From: Phaeacidiphilus oryzae TH49
Lineage (GTDB): Bacteria > Actinomycetota > Actinomycetes > Streptomycetales > Streptomycetaceae
Length of the DNA stretch: 64,000 bases
Direction: 5' to 3'
NCBI RefSeq assembly: GCF_000744815.1
Contig: NZ_JQMQ01000005.1
Coordinates: forward strand, 4,100,055-4,164,054
The notes under the pieces are model-generated. The model worked only from the letters and a program-made list of their open reading frames with translations. It did not search any database and was not told the origin of the DNA. Positions 24,657 to 32,479 of this stretch are shown piece after piece (positions within the stretch are counted from its first letter, which is position 1; each line of letters opens with the position of its first letter). Both the position numbers and the translations under genes were made by a program.

Positions 24657-25214
24657 GTGCGCCGGGTGCCGGCCGGGATCGTGGCCGCGGTCTGCGCCGC
24701 GGTGTGCGCGCTGCTGCTCTTCGACGCGTCCGTGGCGGCCGCCGGGCGTCCGGCGCCCTGGTGGCGGACCCGGGCGGTGGAGCGGCTGACCGGCGCGACG
24801 GCCGCGGACACCTGGGTGATCGCGGTGGCCGCCGCCCTCGCCCTGGCCGGTCTCTGGCTGCTGGTCCTCGCGCTCACCCCGGGCGCGCGGCGGCACGCCC
24901 GGATGGCGGTCAGCCCGGAGTCGGCGGAGGTCCGCGGGCATCTCCGGCGCAGCGCCGTCGCACTGCTGCTGCGCGATGCCGCGGTGTCCGTCCCGGGCGT
25001 CTCGGGCGCCCGGGTACGGGTGCGGCGGCGCCGGGCGAAGGTGCGGGCCACTCTCCGCTTCGGCACGCCGGAAGCCCAGCAGGCGCTGCTGGAACGGGAG
25101 TTGGCCGGGCAGCTGGACCGGCTCGGCCTCCACCGGCCGCCGCGGCTGCGGCTCCGGGTCGCCCGGGCCGAGGACGCCGGCGGCCAGGCGGCGGAGACCG
25201 CGAAGGCGGCCTAG
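24657..25214 (+). CDS. DUF6286-like membrane protein of the Gls24 island
   Basis: A 185-residue protein with two hydrophobic helices near the N-terminus (VPAGIVAAVCAAVCALLLF and TWVIAVAAALALAGLWLLVLAL) and a cytosolic basic domain with SVPGVSGARVRVRRRRAKVRATLRFG, similar in pattern to AmaP. As in the preceding gene, the coupled start (ATG 24553 within ATGA, reading MTEHRPPDVDADVDAGMDV) is one base out of frame with this body. The listed GTG is the first in-frame start and lacks a ribosome-binding site. Confidence 0.7.
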   Translation: MRRVPAGIVAAVCAAVCALLLFDASVAAAGRPAPWWRTRAVERLTGATAADTWVIAVAAALALAGLWLLVLALTPGARRHARMAVSPESAEVRGHLRRSAVALLLRDAAVSVPGVSGARVRVRRRRAKVRATLRFGTPEAQQALLERELAGQLDRLGLHRPPRLRLRVARAEDAGGQAAETAKAA

Positions 25215-25245
25215 CGGCTGACGCGGCACCAGGAGCGGGCGGCAG

Positions 25246-25299
25246 CACGGAACCGGCACAGGACACGGAACCGGCACAGGACACGGAAGCGGCACAGGA
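25246..25299 (+). repeat. Three tandem 18-bp repeats before amaP
   Basis: CACGGAACCGGCACAGGA occurs three times back to back (third copy with one change, C to G). In the frame of the following gene it reads TEPAQD, TEPAQD, TEAAQE, so it might be translated if a start lies upstream, but none is visible. Confidence 0.8.
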
Positions 25300-25312
25300 A
25301 GGGGCCGAGCCC

Positions 25313-25906
25313 ATGCTCACCAATCGAACGACGCTGCTGAACCGGGTGCTGCTGGCGCTGCTCGGCGCCGCGGCCCTGACCGGCGGCGGCTGGCTCGCGG
25401 CCACCGGACTCGGCGGCCGCGGGGTGCTGACGCTGCCCGCCTGGTGGCCGGGGCCCGGACCGCACGCCGCCCTGGCCGGCCGGACGCTGCTGGACCGGCT
25501 GGACGGGCGGGCCGGGGACACCGCGGCCGCCCTCGCCGTGCTCGGCGTCCTGCTGGTCGCTCTCCTCTGGTGGCTGGCCGCCCAGCGCAGCCCGGTCCGG
25601 CCGCGCACGCTGCGGCTGCGCCATCCGGCGGGGCGGCTGCGCAGCCGGGCGCTCGCCGACGCGCTGGCCGAGCAGACCCGGGCGCTGCCCGGGGTGGCCG
25701 GTGCCCGGGTCCGGCTCTCCGGGCCGCGCCACCGGCTGCGGGTCCGGATGTCGGTGGCCCTCGAGCCGCGCACCGACCCCGGGCCGATGCTGCGGGCACT
25801 CGCCGCGGGGCCCCTCGCGGACGCCCGTACCGCCGCCGGCCTGGACCGGCTCCCGGCCACCGTCCGGTTCCGCACCGACCGCCACCGGGCCCGCCGGGCG
25901 CTGTGA
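25313..25906 (+). CDS. amaP: AmaP-like alkaline shock membrane anchor protein
   Basis: A 197-residue protein with two membrane helices (about 9-32 and 72-92) and a C-terminal cytosolic domain, LADALAEQTRALPGVAGARVRLSG ... RVRMSVALEP. AmaP in Staphylococcus aureus anchors Asp23 to the membrane. The ATG at 25313 has GGAAGGGG upstream. Last gene of the plus-strand Gls24 operon. Assignment rests on topology, the VPGV-type motif and context, since similarity to firmicute AmaP is low. Confidence 0.72.
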   Translation: MLTNRTTLLNRVLLALLGAAALTGGGWLAATGLGGRGVLTLPAWWPGPGPHAALAGRTLLDRLDGRAGDTAAALAVLGVLLVALLWWLAAQRSPVRPRTLRLRHPAGRLRSRALADALAEQTRALPGVAGARVRLSGPRHRLRVRMSVALEPRTDPGPMLRALAAGPLADARTAAGLDRLPATVRFRTDRHRARRAL

Positions 25907-25948
25907 GCCGGCGGGTGTCCGGCCCGGGGGTCCCGTGCCGGGGCCGCG

Positions 25949-27454
25949 TCAGCCGCCGAAGCGGGCGCGGAGCTCCTGCTTGAGGACCTTGTGGAGGGTG
26001 TGGTTGCGCGGGAGCTCCGGGAGGATCTCCAGCTGCTCGGGGAGCTTCTGGGTCATCAGGCCGGCCTCCCGCAGCCAGCCGCAGGCCTCGGCGAGGGTCA
26101 GCGGCTCGGCCCCGGCGGCCGGTTCGACCACCGCGCAGACCCGCTCCCCGCGTTCGCGGTCCGGCAGCCCGATGACGGCGACGTCGCCGACCGCCGGGTG
26201 CCGGTAGAGGAGGTCCTCGACCTCCTTCGCGGAGATGTTCTCGCCCTTGCGGATGATCAGGTCCTTGAGCCGGCCGGTGAGGACGACGTGGCCGTCCGCC
26301 CGCAGGTGCCCGAGGTCGCCGGTGCGGAACCAGCCGTCGGCGTCGAAGCAGGCGGCGGTCAGTTCGGGCGAGGTGTAGCCCTTGCAGACCATCGGCCCGC
26401 GCAGCAGCAGTTCGCCGCGGTCGTCGACGCGCACCTCCATACCGTCCACCGGCGGTCCGTCGCTGTACGCGAGCTGCTCCTCGGTGTCGGTCGGGCGGCC
26501 GAGGGTGATGGCCGGGGCCTCGGTCATCCCGTACCCGTGGGTGAGCCGGCAGCCCATCTCCTCGCGGACCTCGAAGTACAGCTCGGGCGGCTTGGGCGCC
26601 CCGCCGCCGGAGAGGATGCGGAGGGTGGGCACCAGCCGCTCGCCCGCGGGCAGCCTGCGCTGCTCGGCCAGGAGCGAGGTGTAGAAGACGGTCGACCCGC
26701 CGGCCATGGTGACCCCGTTCCTGCGGTACGCGGCCAGGCAGTCCGGCAGCGCGAACCGCTCGACCAGCAGCGCGGGGAAGCCCGCCGCCAGCAGGGTGAC
26801 CAGGTAGTCCGGGCCGCCGATGTGGGCGTAGGGGAAGGCGATCGAGCCGACGTCGGCAGGCCGCATGTCCAGCGCGCGGGCCATCCCCAGGCCGCCGGCG
26901 ATCAGCGTCCCGTCGGTGTGCCGGGCGCCCTTGGGGGCGGAGGTGGTGCCGGAGGTGTAGTAGATCCAGCGGACCTCGTCCGGGTCGCCGGGCGGCTCCG
27001 GCAGCGCCGCCGGATCGCCGGCCGGCAGGTCGTCGCGGATGTCCAGGACCGGCGCCTCGGCGCCGAGTCCGCGGTAGAGGGCGGGGTAGTCGAAGTCGTT
27101 CCAGCGGCCCGGGGTGAGGATCAGCTCCGGCCGGGCGTCCGCCAGGATCCGGCCTACCTCGGCCCCCCGGTACAGAGGTATGACGGGGGTCTGGACGGCG
27201 CCGAGCCGGGCCAGCGCGAGCGAGGCCAGCACCGTCTCGATCCGGGTGGGCAGCTGCCACAGCACCCGGGTGCCGTGCCGTACGCCGTGCTCGGCGTGGA
27301 GCCCGGCGGCGGCCGACTCGGCGGCCTCCCGCACCTGGCGGAAGGTCACGACCGCGTCCCGGCCGGGGGAGCGTTCCTGGATCAGCATCGGGGTGTCCGG
27401 GTCGGCCTCGGCGCGGCGGACCAGGAGTTCCCACAGGGTGGATGCGGTGAGCAT
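25949..27454 (-). CDS. AMP-forming acyl-CoA synthetase
   Basis: A 501-residue ANL-superfamily ligase that activates a carboxylic acid to its CoA thioester through an acyl-AMP. Core motifs: the P-loop-like YYTSGTTSAPKGARHT, HGYGMTEAPA, TGDLGHLRADGHVVLTGRLKD and the C-terminal KGENISAKEVEDLLYRHPAVGDVAV with NHTLHKVLKQ carrying the catalytic Lys. It is nearest in pattern to cyclohexanecarboxylate/medium-chain ligases. Divergent from an amidohydrolase-acyl-CoA dehydrogenase operon with a perfect regulon palindrome (27524-27538) in the shared gap, 70 bp upstream of its start. Confidence 0.9.
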   Translation of the reverse strand: MLTASTLWELLVRRAEADPDTPMLIQERSPGRDAVVTFRQVREAAESAAAGLHAEHGVRHGTRVLWQLPTRIETVLASLALARLGAVQTPVIPLYRGAEVGRILADARPELILTPGRWNDFDYPALYRGLGAEAPVLDIRDDLPAGDPAALPEPPGDPDEVRWIYYTSGTTSAPKGARHTDGTLIAGGLGMARALDMRPADVGSIAFPYAHIGGPDYLVTLLAAGFPALLVERFALPDCLAAYRRNGVTMAGGSTVFYTSLLAEQRRLPAGERLVPTLRILSGGGAPKPPELYFEVREEMGCRLTHGYGMTEAPAITLGRPTDTEEQLAYSDGPPVDGMEVRVDDRGELLLRGPMVCKGYTSPELTAACFDADGWFRTGDLGHLRADGHVVLTGRLKDLIIRKGENISAKEVEDLLYRHPAVGDVAVIGLPDRERGERVCAVVEPAAGAEPLTLAEACGWLREAGLMTQKLPEQLEILPELPRNHTLHKVLKQELRARFGG

Positions 27455-27523
27455 GGTCGCTGGGCTCCGTTCGCTCGTGGTGACCCGCCGTTGCCGCCGG
27501 TGCGAGCCGTGGCTAGTCTGAAT

Positions 27524-27538
27524 CTGACGGACCGTCAG
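27524..27538. promoter_or_regulatory. Regulon palindrome 1, CTGACGG-A-CCGTCAG
   Basis: Perfect 7-bp inverted repeat around one base, between the divergent acyl-CoA synthetase and amidohydrolase genes. The same palindrome recurs upstream of the other CoA-catabolic operons in the window. Its size and symmetry suit a TetR-family dimer. Confidence 0.75.
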
Positions 27539-27562
27539 GTAAAGGGGATGGGAGGCGAAACC

Positions 27563-28795
27563 GTGGCCGAGGCGACCGCGAAGTCAGCGGCGGGGCTCGA
27601 TCTGCCGATGGTGGTCAGCGTGGACGACCACGTCATCGAACCAGCGCACCTCTTCGAGCGCTGGCTGCCCGCGAAGTACCACGACCGGGGGCCGAAGCCG
27701 GTGCGGGCCGGGATCGGCGAACTCGAGTACATCGGCGGCAAGTACCGGATCAGCATGGACCCGGACGGGCCGCCCACCGACTGGTGGCTCTACGAGGACC
27801 TGCGGTTCCCGTACAAGCGGAACATCGCCGCGGTCGGCTTCGACCGGGACGAGATGACCCTGGAGGGCATCACCCGGGACGAGATGCGCCGGGGCTGCTG
27901 GGACCCCAAGGCCCGGCTCGCGGACATGTCCGCCAACCACGTCGAGGCCTCCCTCTGCTTCCCGACCTTCCCGCGCTTCTGCGGGCAGACCTTCGCCGAG
28001 GCCAAGGACAAGGAGGTCGCCCTCGCCTGCGTCCGCGCCTACAACGACTGGATGGTGGAGGAGTGGTGCGGTGACAGCGGGGGCCGGCTGATCCCGCTCT
28101 GCCTGATTCCGCTCTGGGACGTCGAGCTGGCGGTGCGGGAGATCCGGCGGAACGCCGCCCGGGGAGTGCGCGCGGTCTGCTTCAGCGAGATCCCCACCCA
28201 CCTGGGGCTGCCCTCCATCCACACCGGCTACTGGGATCCCTTCTTCGCCGAGTGCGAGGCCACCGGCACAGTGGTCAACATGCACATCGGCTCCTCCTCG
28301 CAGATGCCGGCCGCATCGCCGGACGCGCCCCCGGCCGTGCAGGCGACGCTGAGCTTCAACAACGCCATGGCCTCGATGACCGACTTCCTCTTCAGCGGTG
28401 TGCTGGTGAAGTACCCCCGGCTCAAACTCGCCTACAGCGAGGGACAGATGGGCTGGGTGCCGTACGCGCTGGAGCGGGCCGACGACGTCTGGCGGGAGCA
28501 CCGGGCCTGGGGCGGGGTCCGCGACCTCATCCCCGAGCCGCCGTCCACCTACTACTACCGCCAGATCTACTGCTGCTTCTTCCGCGACAAGCACGGGGTG
28601 GCCTCGCTGGACGTGGTCGGCGTCGACAACGCCACCTTCGAGACCGACTACCCGCACGTCGACTCGACCTGGCCGGAGACCGCCCAGGTGGCCGCCGACC
28701 ACATGGCCGGGCTCGACGCCGAGGTGGTCTACAAGGTGCTGCGCGGCAACGCCATCCGGATGCTGGACCTGGACCTGGACAGGGACCGCGGGTGA
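27563..28795 (+). CDS. Amidohydrolase-2 family metalloenzyme
   Basis: A 410-residue TIM-barrel hydrolase/decarboxylase of the ACMSD-like amidohydrolase_2 group. It starts VVSVDDHVIEPAHLFERWLP, where the usual HxH of the first strand is replaced by DDHV; further metal/active-site candidates are MHIGSSS (His) and ATFETDYPHVDSTWP (Asp and His). The family hydrolyses or decarboxylates cyclic substrates and is common in actinobacterial aromatic or steroid-like degradation clusters. The GTG at 27563 has GGAGG 7 nt upstream; an ATG at 27548 is an alternative. Coupled by GTGA overlap to the next gene. Confidence 0.88.
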   Translation: MAEATAKSAAGLDLPMVVSVDDHVIEPAHLFERWLPAKYHDRGPKPVRAGIGELEYIGGKYRISMDPDGPPTDWWLYEDLRFPYKRNIAAVGFDRDEMTLEGITRDEMRRGCWDPKARLADMSANHVEASLCFPTFPRFCGQTFAEAKDKEVALACVRAYNDWMVEEWCGDSGGRLIPLCLIPLWDVELAVREIRRNAARGVRAVCFSEIPTHLGLPSIHTGYWDPFFAECEATGTVVNMHIGSSSQMPAASPDAPPAVQATLSFNNAMASMTDFLFSGVLVKYPRLKLAYSEGQMGWVPYALERADDVWREHRAWGGVRDLIPEPPSTYYYRQIYCCFFRDKHGVASLDVVGVDNATFETDYPHVDSTWPETAQVAADHMAGLDAEVVYKVLRGNAIRMLDLDLDRDRG

Positions 28796-29994
28796 GGCTG
28801 GCGGACACGCCCCGGCAGGCGGACTTCCGGGCCGAGCTGCGCGCCTGGCTGGCCAAGACCCTCCCCGAGCTCCCGCCCGCCCCCGACCCGGCCGACTGGC
28901 CGGGCCGCCGGGCCTACGACCTGGGCTGGCAGCGGCGGCTCTTCGAGGCCGGCTACGCCGGGCTCAACTGGCCGCGGGACAGCGGCGGCCGGGGGCTCGG
29001 GCCGGCCGAGCACCTGGTCTTCCTGGAGGAGACCGAGCTGGCCGGAGCCCCGTACGTGGGCGCCTGCTTCGTCGGGCTGCTGCACGCCGGGCCGACCGTC
29101 GCCGCGGAGGGCACCGCCGGGCAGCGGGCCCGCTGGCTGCCGCCGATCCTGCGCGGGGAGGAGGTCTGGTGCCAGGGCTTCAGCGAGCCGGACGCCGGCT
29201 CGGACCTGGCCTCGCTGCGCACCCGGGCGGTCCGCGACGGCGACGCGTACGTGGTCAGCGGCAGCAAGATCTGGACCTCGCACGCCGAGGTGGCCGACTG
29301 GTGCGAACTGCTGGTGCGGACCGACCCCGAGGCGCCCAGGCACCGCGGGATCAGCTGGCTGGCCATGCCGATGGACGCCCCCGGGGTCACCGTCCGGCCG
29401 CTGGCCACCCTCGCCGGGACCACCGAGTTCGCCGAGCTCTTCCTGGACGAGGTGCGGATCCCGGTGGGCAACCGGGTCGGCGCGGAGAACGACGGCTGGC
29501 GGGTCACCAACGTCACCCTCTCCTTCGAACGCGGCACGGCCTTCGCCTCCGAGGCGGTGGCCTGCCGCCGCGAACTGCGCCAACTCGCCGCCCTGGCCAG
29601 GGAGAACGGCTGCTGGGAGGACGACGCGCTGCGCCGCAGGATCGGCGCGCTGGCCGCCGAGTTCGGCGCGCTCTGGCGGCTGGTGCAGTGGAACGTCTCG
29701 CAGGCCGCCGCCGGTGAGGAGGGCGCGCGGAGCGCTTCGGCCAAGGGTGGCGGCGGGCGACGGGAGGGCGTGCCGGGCCCTGGCGGGTCGGTCTTCAAGC
29801 TGCGGTTCTCCGAGGCCCGGCAGGAGCTGTACGAGCTGGCCGCCGACGTGCTCGGGGACGACTCGCTGCTGCTCGGGCACCCGTTCACCGCCGCCCGGCT
29901 GCAGGGCCTGTCGTACACCATCGCGGCCGGCACCTCCCAGATCCAGCGGAACATCGTCGCCCAGCGGATCCTGGGCCTGCCGAAGGGGGGCTGA
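28792..29994 (+). CDS. Acyl-CoA dehydrogenase, large subunit type
   Basis: A 400-residue flavoprotein: N-terminal helical domain, middle strand domain (WCQGFSEPDAGSDLASLRTRA, SGSKIWTSHAEVADW) and C-terminal helical domain ending TIAAGTSQIQRNIVAQRILGLP. At the place of the classical catalytic Glu (YEGT) it has AAGT, so the base must lie elsewhere or in a partner. A Gly/Ser-rich insert (about 310-330, KGGGGRREGVPGPGG) is unusual. GTG start overlaps the amidohydrolase stop (GTGA). It is followed after 5 bp by a smaller, divergent acyl-CoA dehydrogenase, suggesting a heteromeric enzyme like FadE28-FadE29. Confidence 0.9.
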   Translation: MRLADTPRQADFRAELRAWLAKTLPELPPAPDPADWPGRRAYDLGWQRRLFEAGYAGLNWPRDSGGRGLGPAEHLVFLEETELAGAPYVGACFVGLLHAGPTVAAEGTAGQRARWLPPILRGEEVWCQGFSEPDAGSDLASLRTRAVRDGDAYVVSGSKIWTSHAEVADWCELLVRTDPEAPRHRGISWLAMPMDAPGVTVRPLATLAGTTEFAELFLDEVRIPVGNRVGAENDGWRVTNVTLSFERGTAFASEAVACRRELRQLAALARENGCWEDDALRRRIGALAAEFGALWRLVQWNVSQAAAGEEGARSASAKGGGGRREGVPGPGGSVFKLRFSEARQELYELAADVLGDDSLLLGHPFTAARLQGLSYTIAAGTSQIQRNIVAQRILGLPKGG

Positions 29995-29999
29995 GCGGG

Positions 30000-31025
30000 G
30001 TGGACTTCCGGTTGACGGAGGAACAGCGGGCGCTCCGGGACGGCCTGCGCGAGGTGCTGGCGGCCCGGCCCGACTGGCGGGCGCTGGAGGAGATCGGCTA
30101 CTTCGGGGTCCGGCTGCCGGACCCCGAAGGGCTGGGGCTGGGGCTGCCGGAGGCCGTCCTCCTCACCGCGGAGGCCGGACGGGCGCTGGTGGACGGGCCG
30201 CTGATCGGCTCCCAACTGGCGCCGGGCGAGGGGCCGGTGACGGCGGTGCGGCTGCCGGAGGCGCGGGTCGGCGGCCGGGCCGAGGCGCTGGTGCCGTGGC
30301 TGGCGAAGCCGGGGGCGACGGAGCCGGGGGCGACGGCGCCGGTGACGGCGGTGCCGGGGGCGCGGGAGCCGGTGACGGCGGTGCCGGGGGCGGACGGCTC
30401 CGTTCCGGGCGCCGGGGGCGCTCAGCTCGCGCGCGCGGTGCTGGTCCTTGGGCCCGGGGGTGGTGCGCGGCTGCTGCGCGACCCCGACGCGCTGCCACGC
30501 GTCCCCCGTCCCTCGGTGGACCCGGCCGCCGGGCTGTCCGCGGTCCCGGTGGAGGCGCTGCGCGGCGCCGGTGAGCCGTACCCCGCCCGGACGGCGGAGG
30601 GCGGCGGGCCGGGGCTGTTCGCGGAGGCGGTCCTGCTCACCGCCGCGTACCAGCTCGGCATCGCGGAGTGGGCGGTGGCCTCCGCGGTGGAGTACGCCCG
30701 GGTGCGGGAGCAGTTCGGCCGGCCGATCGGGGCCTTCCAGGCGGTCCAGCACCTCTGCGCGGACCTGCTGGTCAGGGCGGAGACGGCGCGGGCCGCGGTG
30801 TATGCGGCGGCGGTCAGCGGCGACCCGGTGGAGATCGCCGGGGCCAAGCTCCTCGCCGACCGGGCGGCCGTGGACAACGCCCGCGGCTGCCTCCAGGTGC
30901 ACGGCGGCATGGGCTTCACCTGGGAGGGCGGGGTGCACCGGTACCTCAAACGCGCGTGGTGGCTGCGCCGGCGGTTCGCGGATCCGGTGGGGTGCGCGGA
31001 GCGGCTGGCCGCTTCGCTCACCTGA
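30000..31025 (+). CDS. Acyl-CoA dehydrogenase, small partner subunit
   Basis: A 341-residue paralogue with shortened middle domain. Starts MDFRLTEEQRALRDGLREVL; the C-terminal helical domain has EYARVREQFGRPIGAFQAVQHLCADLL and VHGGMGFTWEGGVHRYLKRAWWL. The linker (about 100-145) is low-complexity, repeating VTAVPGA and EPGAT-like units. Short ACADs of this kind pair with a full-length neighbour into alpha2beta2 enzymes acting on bulky acyl-CoAs. GTG at 30000 follows the upstream gene by 5 bp. Confidence 0.87.
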   Translation: MDFRLTEEQRALRDGLREVLAARPDWRALEEIGYFGVRLPDPEGLGLGLPEAVLLTAEAGRALVDGPLIGSQLAPGEGPVTAVRLPEARVGGRAEALVPWLAKPGATEPGATAPVTAVPGAREPVTAVPGADGSVPGAGGAQLARAVLVLGPGGGARLLRDPDALPRVPRPSVDPAAGLSAVPVEALRGAGEPYPARTAEGGGPGLFAEAVLLTAAYQLGIAEWAVASAVEYARVREQFGRPIGAFQAVQHLCADLLVRAETARAAVYAAAVSGDPVEIAGAKLLADRAAVDNARGCLQVHGGMGFTWEGGVHRYLKRAWWLRRRFADPVGCAERLAASLT

Positions 31026-31384
31026 CCCGCTTCGTTCAACTGATGGAGCGCACAGACGTCGGAAGGGTGGACCTGACACTCCTTGACCGACTGTTACCTT
31101 CTCCGGCGGCGGCTTCGGATACTCTCGCCAGAGTGCGTACGGAGAGTGACCTGGGTCGGGCGGCCGGAGCCGCCATGGAGCCCGTTCCGGTGCCGGTCAC
31201 CGGCTCGGCGGGCGCCTCGACGGCAGAGCGGGCGGCAGTATGCACCAACCGAAGCAGTTGGGTGTGGAATATGCCTGAAGCGCTTGCTCGTGGTTGTTGG
31301 TCCGGCCCATTCTTGCCGATGAGTTCGCGCAGGGATGTGCAGGCGAGGGCGCGGCGGGTTCCCCGAATCCGGGTGGTGTGAACG
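31026..31384. other. AT-richer leader region before RsbW-like gene
   Basis: 359 bp between an acyl-CoA dehydrogenase and the RsbW-like gene. The part from about 31230 to 31340 is less GC-rich than the neighbours and can be read as an 82-codon frame (GTG 31134 to TGA 31381) ending three bases before the next GTG, but its third-position GC is too low for a normal gene here. It may be a regulatory leader or a conserved untranslated region. Confidence 0.4.
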
Positions 31385-31852
31385 GTGCAGGTGCTTCAGG
31401 TCCAGATCGCCGTCGCGCCCGACCCAGCAGAGGTGGGTCGGGCACGGAGGTGGGCGCGGGCACGCCTCAGCGGCTCCGGTTACGAGCCGGACTCGGCGCT
31501 GGCCGAGACGCTGGTGCTGGTCGTCTCCGAGCTGGTGACGAACGCGGTGGTGCACACCGGTCGGCCCGCGGTGCTCCGCCTCCTCTTCCCCCTGGCCGGG
31601 GAGCCGGGCGGGTCGGCCGAGATGGCGCTTCCCCCCGCCCCGGTGCGGATCGAGGTCGCCGACGCCAGCGACAGCGCGCCCTGTCCGCGCCACGCGGGTG
31701 GCGGGGAGACCAACGGCCGCGGACTGGACCTGGTGCAGGTCCTCTGTGACCGCTGGGGCTGGTACCCGGACGGGGCGGGGAAGCGGGTCTGGTGCGAGAT
31801 CGACCCGGCGGACTCGGCCGTACCGGCGCCCGCGCAGCCGGTGAGCGCCTGA
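31385..31852 (+). CDS. RsbW-like ATP-binding (anti-sigma type) protein
   Basis: A 155-residue protein made of one HATPase_c (GHKL) domain. Motifs: LVVSELVTNAVVHTG (N box), VRIEVADASDSAPCP (G1) and TNGRGLDLVQVLCDRWGW (G2). Proteins of this kind in Streptomyces act as anti-sigma or regulatory kinases, or are orphans of unknown partner. No sigma or anti-anti-sigma gene adjoins. The GTG at 31385 is a few bases after an upstream small frame. Confidence 0.85.
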   Translation: MQVLQVQIAVAPDPAEVGRARRWARARLSGSGYEPDSALAETLVLVVSELVTNAVVHTGRPAVLRLLFPLAGEPGGSAEMALPPAPVRIEVADASDSAPCPRHAGGGETNGRGLDLVQVLCDRWGWYPDGAGKRVWCEIDPADSAVPAPAQPVSA

Positions 31853-32479
31853 GCGCGCGCCTCTGCTGCCGGTCGCGCGACGGGGGGCGCCACTTCCGCT
31901 TGACGGAGCCTCAACTGACTCTGGGGTATCCGAATTTCGGACAATCCATTGACGTATCGTGCACGGCTGATCACGCTGTATGCCATCGATCCGTTGCGAG
32001 GGGACGTCGAGGCGGCCTGCCGGGCTTCCTCGGCGAGTGCGGAACGAGTGCCGGAGGCGCCGGTCAGGGCCCGGTCACCGGCACGAGGCGGCGTTGCGCC
32101 GCGCCGCGAGGGGACCGCGCGGCGCCACGCCGCCGAGACCCGCGAGCCACGGCTCGGCCCGGCCCGGCCGGCTTGCTGGGCCCGCTCGGCCGGCCCGCCT
32201 GCCCGGCCCGCTTGCCCCCCGGCCTACCCTGCCTGTACTGGCTGCCCGCTCAGCCCGCCCGCCTGGCCTGTTGTCCGGCCTGCTCGGCTCGCCCGCTCGG
32301 CCCGTTGAGCCTGCCCGCCTGGCCTGCCCGCCTGCCCGCCTGCTCGGCCTGCTCGGCCTGTCCGCCTGCTCGGCCTGCCCGCCCGGCCTGCCCGCCTGCC
32401 CGGCCTGCCCGCCTGCCCGGCCTGCTCGGCTGCCCGCCTGCTCGGTCTGTTCGGCTTGCCTGCTTGACTGCCTGTTGGG
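31853..32479. other. Gene-free spacer with degenerate C/T-G-rich repeats
   Basis: 627 bp between the convergent RsbW-like and cyclase genes. The first 300 bp show nothing clear. From about 32158 to 32472 the sequence is a degenerate tandem array built from CCTGCCCG and GGCCTGC units on the plus strand. Confidence 0.6.
32158..32472. repeat. Degenerate minisatellite of GCCTGCCCG-type units
   Basis: About 315 bp in which CGGCCTGCCCGCCTGCC-like units recur with variation; the cleanest stretch is near 32370-32430. The strands are strongly asymmetric (C/T-rich versus G/A-rich). It is located past the 3' ends of two convergent genes. Confidence 0.7.
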
